64,000 bases of DNA from Brevinematales bacterium. Lineage in GTDB: Bacteria; Spirochaetota; Brevinematia; Brevinematales; Thermospiraceae. A program made the position numbers and the translations under genes. The DNA lies in the NCBI GenBank assembly GCA_013177995.1, contig JABLXN010000011.1, positions 1 through 64,000 on the forward strand, written 5' to 3'. Shown here one piece after another: positions 20,127-29,372 of this stretch. Under the pieces are notes generated by a model. The model searched no databases, was not told the DNA's origin, and saw nothing but the letters and a program-made list of their open reading frames with translations. The stretch's first letter is position 1. Each line of letters begins with the position of its first letter.

Positions 20127-20173
20127 AATTTGACAGGAATAAGAGGATGTTTTATACTCATAAGGAGGGAAGT

Positions 20174-20398
20174 ATGAATTATCTGATTTCTTTGGTGATT
20201 TTTTTGGTTATGGCAACCCTGATAGGAGGATATGCTTTTTTTCTGGTATGGGCACTCGGAGGGGCGGGTGTTCCATTAGGGTTAGTGCTTTTTGTGTCGT
20301 TTTTGTTTGTGGTACTCTTGCTCTCATTGACGGTGGCCTTTGTTGCCAGGATGCGAGAAATCAAAAAGGAGGAACAAGATGATTATCGCAACTACTGA
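20174..20398 (+). CDS. Small two-helix membrane protein
   Basis: A 74-residue protein made of two hydrophobic segments (about 3-25 and 32-54) and a short charged tail (RMREIKKEEQDD). No family is recognised. The start at ATG 20174 is supported by a taaggaggg ribosome binding site; an in-frame upstream extension would begin inside the previous gene. It overlaps the YbjQ-like gene by 20 bp, so the pair is likely translated together. Confidence 0.65.
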   Translation: MNYLISLVIFLVMATLIGGYAFFLVWALGGAGVPLGLVLFVSFLFVVLLLSLTVAFVARMREIKKEEQDDYRNY

Positions 20399-20690
20399 TA
20401 CCATTGAGGGGAAAAAGCTGGAAACGCTTGGTCTTGTGCGTGGTTCTGTGGTCTATTCCAAACATGTAGGAAAGGATCTTGTGGCCGCTTTCAAGACGCT
20501 TTTGGGTGGCGAGATTTTTTCCTATACGGAAATGCTCAATGAGGCACGGGCTATAGCTACCAAACGAATGGTTGAAGAGGCTGAAAAATTGGGTGCTGAT
20601 GCTATTGTGGGCATGAGGTATGCGTCGGCTGCTGTGATGCAGGGGGCAGCTGAGATCGTTGCTTATGGAACGGCAGTAAAGTTTGTGTAA
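20379..20690 (+). CDS. YbjQ-like (UPF0145, heavy-metal-binding domain) protein
   Basis: A 103-residue protein matching the YbjQ/UPF0145 family across its whole length: TTDTIEGKKLETLGLVRGSVV at the N-terminus, a central LNEARAIATKRMVEEAEKLGADAIVGMRY block, and the YGTAVKF end. The fold forms pentamers in known structures; the function is not known. The start follows aaggagg within the end of the upstream membrane-protein gene. Confidence 0.88.
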   Translation: MIIATTDTIEGKKLETLGLVRGSVVYSKHVGKDLVAAFKTLLGGEIFSYTEMLNEARAIATKRMVEEAEKLGADAIVGMRYASAAVMQGAAEIVAYGTAVKFV

Positions 20691-20750
20691 AGATTTCACT
20701 TTTAGGGACGTTGTTTCGTAATACTATAAGCAGTGTCTTGAGGAGGAATA

Positions 20751-21212
20751 ATGAAACGGTTGTGGTTGTTAGGGATGGCTATAGCAGTTTCTCTCTGGGC
20801 AAAGCCTTTTGTCTGGAATAGGGATGGAGAGTACATTCTTGGCTTCTATGATATGGGGCTTACCACGTCAGCGACGGTGTATGATGTGTCATACCTTTCG
20901 TGGCAGGTGTTGGCTCTTCGCTGGAATCCCTTTGTCAAAGTTTTTACCTTTGAGACAACGGTGAGGTATTTTCCTATGCAGCATTTGGCTCTTTCCTGGT
21001 GGATATTTTCTGAAAAGGGGGTAAATCCCTACCTTTATACGGGGTTGAAGGTACCCCATACCTTCCAGGCTATAGGGCTTCCTGTGGGACTTGGTCTTGT
21101 TCATCAATGGACGAATTGGTCACTTCATTTTCGAGTGTATGGGGATTTTGCTCTTGTGCCTGTGTTTGTACCAGTCTGGTCTTTTGAACTGGCTGCCGGA
21201 TTCAAATGGTAG
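20751..21212 (+). CDS. Exported barrel-like protein of unknown family
   Basis: A 153-residue protein with a signal peptide (about residues 1-17, ending LWAKP). The rest is dense in aromatic residues in alternating strands (RYFPMQHLALSWWIF, WSLHFRVYGDF) and it ends ELAAGFKW, typical of a small outer-membrane beta barrel. It resembles the exported protein at 7.2 kb in style, not in clear sequence. It is followed after 9 bp by a lipoprotein gene, so the two may act together in the envelope. Confidence 0.55.
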   Translation: MKRLWLLGMAIAVSLWAKPFVWNRDGEYILGFYDMGLTTSATVYDVSYLSWQVLALRWNPFVKVFTFETTVRYFPMQHLALSWWIFSEKGVNPYLYTGLKVPHTFQAIGLPVGLGLVHQWTNWSLHFRVYGDFALVPVFVPVWSFELAAGFKW

Positions 21213-21221
21213 GAGGATGGT

Positions 21222-21622
21222 ATGCGGAGAATAAAGAACATCCTTTTAGTAAGTGTAGTTGTTTTTTTCTCTGGGTGTAATTTTTTTGAATGGCTTACCC
21301 CTCCCATGAGCGGGGTGAGTGCCGAAGAACTTGTGTATCGAGGCCAGCAGTATTTTGAAAAGCAGGACTATGTGAGTGCGGCTTCTACTTTTGAACAGGC
21401 GATGAAAATCAATCCTCGCTCAAGTGAGGCACGGCTTGGGTATGCCAAGTCGCTTCTGTGGCAGATAATGCTTCCTGTGGCCAATATTGTCGCTGAAGAG
21501 TCTCATCAACAGGGGGACAATATCTATCTTGGGCTTCTGGCTTCCTTGAATAAACAAGAATTCCAGAATGTGCTCTTTGGGGGGGAGGTACCTCTCTATA
21601 AAAAAATTGATTACGTTTCCAA
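21222..21622 (+). pseudogene. TPR lipoprotein, 5' fragment (split by insertion sequence)
   Basis: The first 134 codons of a lipoprotein. A signal with lipobox FFSGC (Cys at about residue 19) is followed by a TPR-like repeat (AEELVYRGQQYFEKQDYVSAASTFEQAMKINPRS). The frame then runs into insertion-sequence DNA at about 21623 and stops at 21653 with an unnatural tail. The matching 3' part resumes near 23108. Rejoined across the 9-bp repeat, with one base restored in a poly-A run, it would read ...KIDYVSKKIIDVLEGPNG... and give about 396 residues. Confidence 0.8.
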
Positions 21623-23107
21623 CAGGAGACCTGAAAGAGAGAGAAAAGGATAAAGAAGTTACCCCTGGCTCAAAAGATTTTTGTCAACTGTAGTATACAG
21701 GGAACATTTTAGATAAACAAGTTTTTTCTGGGGAAAGTACCCTTTTTAGGCCATAAAACAGGGCAATAAGTACGTACCATCCCTATGTTTTATATCACAT
21801 CCTGCCAGTAGACACCATCGATAGCCTCATCACGATTATAGTAGTAATGCAAACGCACAGCAAGAACATTGGTTGCCCCTTCTCTTTTCCATACCCCCAC
21901 ATCCATTCTCTGGTTTATGGTTCGCATCAGCCGTTCTGCCCTTGAGGTTGTTCCTGGCAAACCATCTTCACTGTCACAGGCGAACATGTCTTTTTGAGCA
22001 CGAAGAAGATAATAAAAACAATGTTTGCGCCCTTTTTCGTGAAATAAGTCAAGAAGATTCTGAATATGCTGTCTGCGCTCGCTTTGATAACCAAGTCTTG
22101 TTTGCCAGTCATTTTTGTAACCCAAGAAACAGGCTTTCCCTGTTTCAGCGACAATATTTGTCCACTCAGAAGAACGATATCTCACTCTATCAAGACGAAG
22201 AAAATACTTCAATTGATAACTCACATGCCACAAACATCGTTGAAAAACGATACCGGGATGTTTGCCCTGGTTAATCCCTGTATCTCCATCGACAACAAGA
22301 AAAAACCGAGAAAAAGAGTGTTTTTCTTGAATGGGCTTAAGAAGTTTGTCCCAACCTGCATGGTAATTATCCACAAGAAGGCCTGCTATTCTTGTATTTT
22401 TTCCTGTCAATGGGGAGGCTTGTTGCCTCTCCTGCAAAAGAATTTTAGCTTCTTCTCCTTTTTTCTTGCCCTGAACAGGAATACCCGTCCCATCGGCTTC
22501 TCCACAGGGTTTTTCTTTTTCCGATAGGCTGAAATGTATCTTTTTCCCAATCTCCTGGAGGTTTTTCCAGAGGGTGCTGAGACCTATTTTATAACCTGTG
22601 AAGGAAAGAATCCGGGCAGCTACCCGATAGGTAGTAAGAGCCCCGGCTAAAGCCACTCTGTAGATATCTTTCAGGATTTGCCTTTTTCGCTTTTCTACAC
22701 CAAGAAGAGATCTTGTGAGAAAAAGTTTTCTTCCACACTTTTTGCATTGAATCTGGAGTTGAGGAAGAGTGATTTTTCCAAAGGGCATCAGAACAAAAAA
22801 GGTGTTTTTTCCATGCTTTGTTTTCCATATGAAGTGATGTTTTTCTCCGCATGTACAGGTGATACGACCTTCTTTTATTTCTTTTTCTGCCACTTCTACA
22901 GAAATCTGATGAACAAATGACTCAAACACTCCTTTGATGGCCTGGAGAAAAACCACCACTAACGTCTCAAGTTTTGTGTCAGGGTAGTGATAGTCAAAGT
23001 GAAGGTGAATTCTTTACGCATGGGTTCCTCCTTGTGTCCTATTATCGGCCAGGGAGGAACTTTTTTTGCTTTTCCTCATCTTCCCACTGCAGGTCTCCTG
23101 AAAAAAA
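21623..23107. mobile_element. Insertion sequence, about 1.48 kb, inserted in a lipoprotein gene
   Basis: Bounded by 11-bp perfect inverted repeats, caggagacctg at 21623-21633 and caggtctcctg at 23090-23100; the right end may include seven further A bases. It is flanked by a 9-bp near-duplication of the target (cgtttccaa at 21614-21622, cgttaccaa at 23108-23116, 8 of 9 identical). It carries one DDE transposase on the minus strand. The IS family could not be assigned by eye; the motif pattern and 9-bp duplication recall the ISLre2/ISKra4 sort of element. Confidence 0.8.
21790..22959 (-). CDS. DDE transposase, probably frameshifted at its N-terminus
   Basis: A 389-residue transposase with an N-terminal zinc-ribbon-like part (CTCG...CKKCG). 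Candidate catalytic acids are in EADGTGIPVQG, FLVVDGDTGINQG and TTSRAERLMRTINQR, with the conserved QRCLWHVSYQLKYF between. The annotated GTG start has no ribosome binding site. A perfect aaggagg plus ATG lies upstream at 23021-23019, but in another frame that stops after 20 codons. The transposase frame itself runs upstream as protein-like sequence (RIHLHFDYHYPDTKLETL) almost to that ATG. One missing base near 23011-23018 explains this, so the gene is probably inactive or uses frameshifting. Confidence 0.8.
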   Translation of the reverse strand: MVVFLQAIKGVFESFVHQISVEVAEKEIKEGRITCTCGEKHHFIWKTKHGKNTFFVLMPFGKITLPQLQIQCKKCGRKLFLTRSLLGVEKRKRQILKDIYRVALAGALTTYRVAARILSFTGYKIGLSTLWKNLQEIGKKIHFSLSEKEKPCGEADGTGIPVQGKKKGEEAKILLQERQQASPLTGKNTRIAGLLVDNYHAGWDKLLKPIQEKHSFSRFFLVVDGDTGINQGKHPGIVFQRCLWHVSYQLKYFLRLDRVRYRSSEWTNIVAETGKACFLGYKNDWQTRLGYQSERRQHIQNLLDLFHEKGRKHCFYYLLRAQKDMFACDSEDGLPGTTSRAERLMRTINQRMDVGVWKREGATNVLAVRLHYYYNRDEAIDGVYWQDVI

Positions 23108-23902
23108 CGTTACCAAAAAATTATTGATGTTCTCGAAGGACCGAACGGGATTATCGGCAATCAGGGTGATGGGGTTATTAAGGATGATAGCCTTGAGGTG
23201 AATGTCGTTCTTCTTGTGGCGTATCTCAGTCTCACCGCTCTCAATCTCTTGGATTCCAATGGAGATAAACAGTTCCTTACGGCCCCGGACTATCTGGTAA
23301 TGCAAAATAATGAGATTGTCTTTTCACTTGATATCAACCGTATTCTGAGTAATGTCACGGCGAGTACGGAGGTGAATACAAGTTATACAGGAGACAACCT
23401 CACCAATACTCTCAAGGGTTCTCATGATGCCATCGAAGAAGTGCTTAGCCTTTTGCGTTTTGTCTATCTCAATATCAGCTATGTAGATGGAATGATAGGA
23501 TGTGTGATTCGCCCCTCAACCTTCATGAGAAGACAACCGGCGTCCTCTTCAGTATATCCCAGTATGTATGATGAGATCCGGGATGCGCTCACCAATCCTT
23601 CTGCCAAAACCGACTATACCAATTCTTTCAGGCTTTTGTATGTGCTTCGCTATACACCAACCAATGTGGGAAGGGTATGTAATGACCTTCACCAGGTGCT
23701 TGTGGGAAGCTATGCCTATAATGCCCTTGGGGATTTTCGCCCTTCTTCGTGGTCTTCACACAGTGGTGGGTTGAAAGCCTACGGTGAGGCCCTGGCTGGA
23801 ATGAACTTGAATGATGAGAATGTAAGTAATGTCGTCACGAGTATTACCAACCAGTATACCCCTGAAGAGATTTCAAATCTGATTCAGGGACTTAACCTGT
23901 AA
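23108..23902 (+). pseudogene. TPR lipoprotein, 3' fragment
   Basis: The remainder of the lipoprotein gene cut by the insertion sequence. The coding frame is protein-like from YQKIIDVLEGPNG near 23111 and continues to 23902 (about 262 codons). It contains segments such as DSLEVNVVLLVAYLSLTALNLLDSNGDKQFL and FRLLYVLRYTPTNVG. An ATG at 23198 could let the 234-residue C-terminal part be translated separately, but it would lack the lipoprotein signal. It is followed after 11 bp by an exported protein gene that probably belonged to the same operon. Confidence 0.75.
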
Positions 23903-23913
23903 GGGAGGAGAAA

Positions 23914-25455
23914 ATGAGACATTTTTGGCTTCTTTTCTTGTTTCTTTTGGGTGTTTCTGGCTTATTTGCTGAAGGGGTTCCCTCCTCTTCTACAGCCTTC
24001 AAGGGGAATGTGACGCTCTTCGACTATAGTTCTCCGTGGGCAGGATTTAACAACCCGGCTTTGATGATGGGATATGGCGGGTATCCCAATCCGTGGATGT
24101 TTCGTACCTCAAGCACCAATTTTCCTGAGTGGAAGCTTGGAAGGGTATATCTTTTTTCTAGTTCATTAGCCGTGGGGGTAAATACCTCGTTTTATCAGCT
24201 TCTTGAGGCGTATCTTTACTACCTGGCCTATTATGCGGATAAAAATTTCACGGTTCTTCTCAAAAGAGGGCTGGATTATGTGGTGCCTCTAACGGGAGGG
24301 GCTTTTTCAACAGAGATGTTGGCCAATCCAACGAATGATTTTACCTATCTCAAGAGGGCTCTTAATCTTGTGCTTTCCAATACGACGCCAGGCTTTTATA
24401 CCCGTGTGACTATGGGGCTTGGCTCTCTTTTTCTTCCTCTTGGCAAAGGAAATACGGTGGGTTTTCAGCCTCTGGTGGATTTAGAAACCTATGGGAGTTT
24501 TACCTCAAAGGAGAGCACTTTCTTTTTCTTCAGGGATCCGGAGGTTTCTCTTTTGCTGAGAGCAGGGGCGATTTCTTCTTTTGGGCTTGGTAGGTATGAC
24601 CTTCCGTTTGTGGGAGATGTGGTGCTTGGAGCAAGCGTAGGAATTTATCCTTTTATGACGCGTATCCGATTCGAGAGTTTTGATGATCTCACGTCATATA
24701 TGAATGCGATAGAAACCAACCGTGCAGCCATTCTTCAGTATGAGAATGTTCGTCAGGGTTTTGGTGCTGGGTTCGATATTGGGGCAATGAAGAGAATAGG
24801 AGAAGAATGGCAAATAGCCATGAAGGTAGAAAATCTTCTCTCTCCTATTCTCTGGAAGTATAAGACCACGAATGATACCAAAGACCACTATGCCTTTGAC
24901 TGGATCCTTCCGAATGTGGTCGCAGGGGTGAGGTACACCTATCCTGTGGCCAAGCCTTTGAAATTTTTGGTGAACGAACCCTCTTTCTACTGTGAAGTGG
25001 AGGATCTTCTCTATACCAAACCCTTATCTCTTCTTTCCAAGGTACGTCTTGGGGCTGATGTGAAACTTCTGCTGGATATGATCCAGGTGGGGGTAGGGCT
25101 CAATCAGGGTTATCCGACGGCAGGAGGCAAGGTGAATCTCACCCTTTCATGGATACGGGATATTCCCTGGATGCCAGGTTTTTTGGGTGTGCTTCTGTTT
25201 CCTATCACGATGGGAAATCTCACGGGGTATGTGACCTATTATGGAAAGGAGCTTGGGCACTATCCTGGACATAAAGATGCCCTGGGGTATATCTTTGGCT
25301 TGGAGTACTATCTTGAGTTTGGGGCAAATGGACCGAGTCGCAAAGTACAGAAGGCACAGGCTTCTCAGGAACAATCCAGTAGTGAAGGCTCATTAGCAGA
25401 ACCTGTTTTCAAGGGAGAAGGGGAAGAAAACGCGGGTGTTCAGATTAAACGATAA
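23914..25455 (+). CDS. Exported outer-membrane protein, PorV-like style
   Basis: A 513-residue protein with a signal peptide ending at LFAEG (about residue 20). Near the N-terminus is the motif FNNPALMMGYGG, similar to the (F)NPA motif of the PorV/UPF0164 type of outer-membrane barrels. The remainder has barrel-like alternating strands with many Tyr/Phe and Gly turns and ends with a low-complexity charged tail (about 475-513) that may lie outside the barrel. No closer family is recognised. It is likely to have been made together with the adjacent (now disrupted) lipoprotein. Confidence 0.6.
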   Translation: MRHFWLLFLFLLGVSGLFAEGVPSSSTAFKGNVTLFDYSSPWAGFNNPALMMGYGGYPNPWMFRTSSTNFPEWKLGRVYLFSSSLAVGVNTSFYQLLEAYLYYLAYYADKNFTVLLKRGLDYVVPLTGGAFSTEMLANPTNDFTYLKRALNLVLSNTTPGFYTRVTMGLGSLFLPLGKGNTVGFQPLVDLETYGSFTSKESTFFFFRDPEVSLLLRAGAISSFGLGRYDLPFVGDVVLGASVGIYPFMTRIRFESFDDLTSYMNAIETNRAAILQYENVRQGFGAGFDIGAMKRIGEEWQIAMKVENLLSPILWKYKTTNDTKDHYAFDWILPNVVAGVRYTYPVAKPLKFLVNEPSFYCEVEDLLYTKPLSLLSKVRLGADVKLLLDMIQVGVGLNQGYPTAGGKVNLTLSWIRDIPWMPGFLGVLLFPITMGNLTGYVTYYGKELGHYPGHKDALGYIFGLEYYLEFGANGPSRKVQKAQASQEQSSSEGSLAEPVFKGEGEENAGVQIKR

Positions 25456-25460
25456 AAAAT

Positions 25461-25502
25461 CAAGGGGCTGTTCCAGGTTTAGGGAACAGCCCCTTTTGTT
25501 TT
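25461..25502 (+). terminator. Rho-independent terminator
   Basis: A 13-bp stem (aaggggctgttcc at about 25462-25474, ggaacagcccctt at 25482-25496 with slight imperfection in pairing at the loop) followed by tttgtttt. It lies 6 bp after the outer-membrane protein gene and before the convergent prmC. Confidence 0.88.
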
Positions 25503-25518
25503 AAAGAAGAAAACGACT

Positions 25519-26352
25519 CTACGCTTTTCTTTCAGCGATGAGGACACGAGGTAGGTTTTGATAATCATACCGAATCTGGCATTTCAAAGAGTATTCTGTG
25601 AAAATATCCCTGATTTTCTCCCACTTGTGGTCAACTTCTACGACTATCTTGCCATCGAAAGAGAGGTGGTCAAGGGAGTAATGGGCTATAGCGCGATAGA
25701 AGAGAAGCCCATCCTTGCCACCAAAGAGGGCATGCTCTGGTTCATGACGGAGGACAGATGGCTCTATGAGAGAACTCTCCTGGGGAGAAATATAGGGCGG
25801 ATTGGAAACGATGAGGTCATATTTGCCGGAGGGTGGACGCTTCAAAAAGTCGCACCAGTGAAAGCGGATGTTTTTTTTGAGCTTGCGGGCATTGAACCTG
25901 GCAAGTCGAATAGCTTTCCAGGAAATATCACAGGCCTCTATGATGGCATGGGGAAAGAGAAAACCAAGCGAAATGGCAAGGATACCTGTTCCTGTTCCGA
26001 TATCAAGGATATGGGAGAAATCCTGCTGGAATTCCTGGACGGCATAAAGGATATGTTCAGTGTCAGGTCTGGGAATGAGAACCCCTGGACGAACGGTAAA
26101 GCGTTTACCGTAAAAATCTGTGTATCCTACAAGATAGGCAAGAGGAATACCCCTTCCTCGTTTGTTTACGAGGTGAAAAAAGAAGTGTTTCTGGGCAGAT
26201 GAGAGCCCTTTCTCCCAGAGAAGGGGAAGTGTGTTGAGTTCGCTTCCCGTCACATGGGCAAGGAGATAGCGTGCCGAGAAATCCGGATCTAAAGTAGCCT
26301 TTTCTCTGAGAAATTGGGAGGCCTTTCGGTAGGCGTCTCGATAGGTCATCAT
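25519..26352 (-). CDS. prmC: Release factor glutamine methyltransferase
   Basis: N5-methylates the GGQ glutamine of peptide chain release factors using S-adenosylmethionine. The 277-residue protein shows an N-terminal helical domain, the SAM motif [15 protein letters not shown] and the signature NPPYISPQE. It overlaps the upstream prfA by 4 bp (start of prmC at 26352, stop of prfA at 26349), the common prfA-prmC order in which enzyme and substrate are made together. Confidence 0.96.
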   Translation of the reverse strand: MMTYRDAYRKASQFLREKATLDPDFSARYLLAHVTGSELNTLPLLWEKGLSSAQKHFFFHLVNKRGRGIPLAYLVGYTDFYGKRFTVRPGVLIPRPDTEHILYAVQEFQQDFSHILDIGTGTGILAISLGFLFPHAIIEACDISWKAIRLARFNARKLKKNIRFHWCDFLKRPPSGKYDLIVSNPPYISPQESSLIEPSVLRHEPEHALFGGKDGLLFYRAIAHYSLDHLSFDGKIVVEVDHKWEKIRDIFTEYSLKCQIRYDYQNLPRVLIAERKA

Positions 26353-27410
26353 ACCTCGAGGCTTTTCAAGAGCTCTTCCTGTTCACTGAGAATAAGCTGG
26401 TTGATGAGTTCATCGCACTCTCCATCCATGATCTGGTCTAATTTGTAGAGAGTGAGATTGATACGGTGGTCGGTGACCCGGTTCTGGGGATAATTGTAGG
26501 TGCGAATTTTCTCAGAACGATCTCCTGTTCGAATGGCACTTCGGCGAATAGAGGTTTGCTCCTGGAGTTGTTTCTGGATTTCGAGGTCAAGGAGTTTTGC
26601 TCGAAGCATACGCATAGCCGCTGCACGGTTTTGAAGCTGGGAGCGTTCCTCCTGACAGGCCACCACAATACCTGTGGGGATATGGGTAATACGAACGGCA
26701 GATTCTGTTTTGTTGACGTATTGTCCACCCGCTCCTCCGGCCCTGAAGGTATCAATCTTGAGGTCGTCTGGGTTGATCTGGATATCCACCTCATCGGCTT
26801 CTGGCATCACCACCACAGAGGCGGACGAGGTATGGAGTCTCCCACTGGCTTCTGTTGCAGGTACTCGCTGGACACGATGAACACCGGATTCAAACTTGAG
26901 ATGTCCGTACACATCTTTGCCTTTTACAGAAAAGATGATTTCCTTGTAACCCCCAAGTTCATTTTCGCTATAGTCCATCACCTCGATTTTCCAGCGTTTT
27001 TTCTCGGCGTAGCGACTATACATACGGAAAAGATCAGCGGCGAAGAGAGCCGCCTCATCGCCTCCTGTTCCAGCTCTTATCTCCATGATGATGTTTTTCC
27101 CCTGGAGTTTGTCCTTGGGGAGAAGAAGGAGAAGGATCTCTTTTTCAAGCTTTTCCTTCTGTTCTTCTAAAAGGGGGAGCTCCTCCTTGGCAAGTTGTTT
27201 GAGTTCATCATCAGAAGAGGCAAGGATTTCCCTGTGTTCGGCGATCTGTTTTTCGATATTCTGGATGCGGTTATATACCTCAACGAATGGTTCAAGATCA
27301 GCTCGTTCTTTGGCGATCTTGATGTATTCCTGAGAACCGGGAGAAAGGCTTGCCAGTTTTTCTCCCATCTCTTCGTATTTTCGCATGAGATCGAGGGCTT
27401 TTGGATGCAT
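26349..27410 (-). CDS. prfA: Peptide chain release factor 1
   Basis: Reads UAA and UAG stop codons and triggers peptide release. The start at MHPKALDL gives 353 residues, the usual length, and has an aaaggag ribosome binding site; the longer open frame has no such support. The anticodon-like PAT tripeptide is in [11 protein letters not shown] and the catalytic GGQ in [18 protein letters not shown], the target of the downstream PrmC methyltransferase. Confidence 0.97.
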   Translation of the reverse strand: MHPKALDLMRKYEEMGEKLASLSPGSQEYIKIAKERADLEPFVEVYNRIQNIEKQIAEHREILASSDDELKQLAKEELPLLEEQKEKLEKEILLLLLPKDKLQGKNIIMEIRAGTGGDEAALFAADLFRMYSRYAEKKRWKIEVMDYSENELGGYKEIIFSVKGKDVYGHLKFESGVHRVQRVPATEASGRLHTSSASVVVMPEADEVDIQINPDDLKIDTFRAGGAGGQYVNKTESAVRITHIPTGIVVACQEERSQLQNRAAAMRMLRAKLLDLEIQKQLQEQTSIRRSAIRTGDRSEKIRTYNYPQNRVTDHRINLTLYKLDQIMDGECDELINQLILSEQEELLKSLEV

Positions 27411-27435
27411 AGAAACTCCTTTTTTTGAGAGCAAT

Positions 27436-27464
27436 ATTATAACGCAAAAATAAAAAAGAGGCAA
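27436..27464 (-). promoter_or_regulatory. Promoter of prfA-prmC
   Basis: On the minus strand, TTGCCT (27464-27459), a 17-bp spacer and a perfect TATAAT (27441-27436), 26 bp upstream of prfA. Confidence 0.75.
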
Positions 27465-27531
27465 ATGCTAAACCCTGAATAAAAAAAGTTGTTTATCCTA
27501 TGACCGAAAACACAGGGGCCGAACCTTGGGC

Positions 27532-27811
27532 TTAAAACCTCTGGGATAGGAGCCGTTCTCTTTGCTGGATTATGGCTTCTGTCTTGATGGGGATGCCGGT
27601 ATGGGGGACGTTGATAAAATCCGGGTTTTGTGTTTGAGCAAATTCCCGAAAGCCCTCATGATTAAGCCAGTAATAGATTCCCCAATTGGTAAAATTCTGT
27701 ATTCTGCATCTTTTTGAGGACGACATGGCGCCCCTTGTATTCAGCGAGGTAGGAGATACCAGATTTTCCTTTCCCTAATGTCTTGAGGATGCGAAGAGCA
27801 GAAAGATCCAT
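27532..27811 (-). pseudogene. Kinase-like gene remnant
   Basis: Reading leftward from ATG 27811, about 48 codons give MDLSALRILKTLGKGKSGIS, then YLAEYKGRHVVLKKMQ. This is the glycine-rich loop and catalytic-Lys strand (VVLKK) of a protein-kinase-like fold, and it ends at a premature TAA. A second frame overlaps it from 27726 and continues protein-like sequence to 27532 (NFTNWGIYYWLNHEGFREF...). No complete kinase domain can be assembled, and the ribosome binding site is poor. I read this as a decayed, frameshifted and truncated gene. An odd short real gene is possible. Confidence 0.5.
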
Positions 27812-27825
27812 TGTTTTTTTCCGTT

Positions 27826-28695
27826 TTATTTTGATGTTTGCCTTGTCATAAAAACAAGATAAAACCTTTTCACCAGTAGCCAGAGAAAAAAGGAAAAGCC
27901 AAGCAAAAGAAGAAGGGGGACAAAAAACTTTTTCTTGATAAGAACGGAAGCCAACCAGAAAAGAAGAAAAGCTCCGCCTACGAAGATGAGTTTGTCTTCT
28001 TTAGTCACTAAGATTTTTTTTTTGAAGGTAAGAGCGATACTCTTCACCTCGTGGGGTTTGAGACGTTCTTTTTTGCATTTGGTCTTGTAGGTAAATCGGT
28101 AATACACTTCCTCTCCTCGTTCGCTGGTTTCTACCAGAAATGAGAGCCCCTGAGGGGTAATGCTTACGCTTCCCACAATCGGTTCCCAGAGGGAGGGTTT
28201 TTCTCTGGAGATAATACTTTCAAAAACTCCGGCTAAATGCGTGATAGTCACGTCCTCAAAGCCGATCTTGAGAACAGAGAGCGTATAGTATCCAAGGAAG
28301 AAGGGAAGAAAGGAGAGGGAAAAGATGAGACGAATATCATCGGTATTCCGTATTTCCACCACAAGATCCGCAGAGGAGATGTCAGGTATGCCGGTGAAGT
28401 TCTCCTCAAAGGCATACAAACTGAGAGAGGAGAGACTATCGTTTAGCACAAAACCAAGCGATTCATAGGGGAAGTAATAGACACCTGGGGAAATCTCTTT
28501 GTAGACAAGATTTTCTTCATATTTCCAGGTTTCTCTGGGGACAAGGGTATTTCCACCTTCGTAGTCTTTGATGAGATAGTGCTTCAGATAGGGGTGGTGA
28601 AGGGTGTATTTGAGGATATCCCAGAGGGAGAGATGTACCTGATGATAACGGCATTCGACGCGCCCGTTTTCTAAGTAGCGCAGTTCCATTCGCAT
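27826..28695 (-). CDS. Membrane protein of unknown function
   Basis: A 289-residue protein without a recognised family. The N-terminal 215 residues are mainly beta-type and hydrophilic with a possible lone hydrophobic strand (RLIFSLSFLPFFLGYYTLSVL). Two membrane segments close to each other near the C-terminus (about 240-285) are separated by a KKKFF turn, so most of the protein probably faces the cytoplasm. The start at MRMELRYL is chosen from the aaaaggag ribosome binding site; the longer open frame reads into the repeat flanking the R2 element. A strong promoter lies 29 bp upstream of the start. Confidence 0.65.
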   Translation of the reverse strand: MRMELRYLENGRVECRYHQVHLSLWDILKYTLHHPYLKHYLIKDYEGGNTLVPRETWKYEENLVYKEISPGVYYFPYESLGFVLNDSLSSLSLYAFEENFTGIPDISSADLVVEIRNTDDIRLIFSLSFLPFFLGYYTLSVLKIGFEDVTITHLAGVFESIISREKPSLWEPIVGSVSITPQGLSFLVETSERGEEVYYRFTYKTKCKKERLKPHEVKSIALTFKKKILVTKEDKLIFVGGAFLLFWLASVLIKKKFFVPLLLLLGFSFFLWLLVKRFYLVFMTRQTSK

Positions 28696-28723
28696 TGGCC
28701 ATGCTCCTTTTCGTATATACATA

Positions 28724-28752
28724 ATTATAGGGAAAGAGGAGAGGACTGTCAA
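28724..28752 (-). promoter_or_regulatory. Promoter of the leftward membrane-protein gene
   Basis: On the minus strand, a perfect TTGACA (28752-28747), a 17-bp spacer and a perfect TATAAT (28729-28724). The outer bases of the -35 hexamer fall in the direct repeat that flanks the adjacent R2 element, so insertion of R2 has left this promoter core intact. Confidence 0.85.
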
Positions 28753-28780
28753 GTAATGGGTGCCTTTGTTGAGAAGAGGT
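28750..28780 (+). repeat. Left copy of the 31-bp direct repeat flanking R2A
   Basis: Begins caagtaatgggtgcctttg and ends gagaagaggt. The copy at 29373-29403 differs at only two positions. The two copies border the R2A element exactly, as a target duplication would. Confidence 0.85.
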
Positions 28781-29371
28781 GTCGTTCCGTACTCATAGAG
28801 AGTGGGTATCTTTACAAAAAAACTGAATACTTGTTCGACCATCTTTTCTTTTTCAGTTTTGGGCTATTTTTGTTACCCATTTTCCTTCTTTCACGAAGCG
28901 CTCCCGCGCGGGCAAAAGGGGCGTTGTCCTCGTCGCATGCTACGCATGCGCCTCGGACGGACAATGGGCCGCTTTTGCGGGCAAGGAGAAAAACATCTTC
29001 TCTTTCTAGGGGAAGTCCTTCCTCCGTGGGCGACATTGCCTCGCCCTCTGGACTTCGGCAACCACAACTCGTCCTCCTGACTTCGGAAGCATAGCGCCCA
29101 CCTCGCTTCGCCGATTCCCCGCTAAAGCGGGGTCCCCGCGGCTACGCTTCGGTGGGCTTTTGGGGAAAAGCAACAAAAGATGTCGCCCCGGGTGCCTCCT
29201 GCACCCTCACTTCGGAAGGACTTCCCCCTTACGGCAAAGGACACACAACCGCAAAAGCGGCCCGGTGGGTTACAGAAAAAAAAGGGGGTGAAAGAACAGA
29301 GCTTTCTCGTGTTATTTCCCTGTTCATTAAAAAATGTGGAAATAGGTATTCAGTTTCATATGTGGAACGAC
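28781..29371. repeat. R2A: structured G+C-rich repeat element
   Basis: A complete copy of about 590 bp. It begins gtcgttcc and ends ggaacgac, with an inner inverted block (aaactgaatac on the left, gtattcagttt on the right). The interior is far richer in G+C than the surrounding genes and full of short hairpins (for example cgcatgctacgcatgcg and ccgctaaagcgg). No open frame shared with R2B looks like a protein. It lies between the divergent promoters of the leftward membrane-protein gene and nrdJ. No gene other than the element is seen in 28696-29469. Confidence 0.8.
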
Positions 29372-29372
29372 A

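Noticed and set aside
28780-29080. Open frames inside R2A and R2B that look similar in translation (for example MxIFTxKLNTCSTI-type N-termini)
   Set aside because: They follow the nucleotide similarity of the repeats, exist in several frames, diverge after small insertions and have no ribosome binding site or plausible protein composition.
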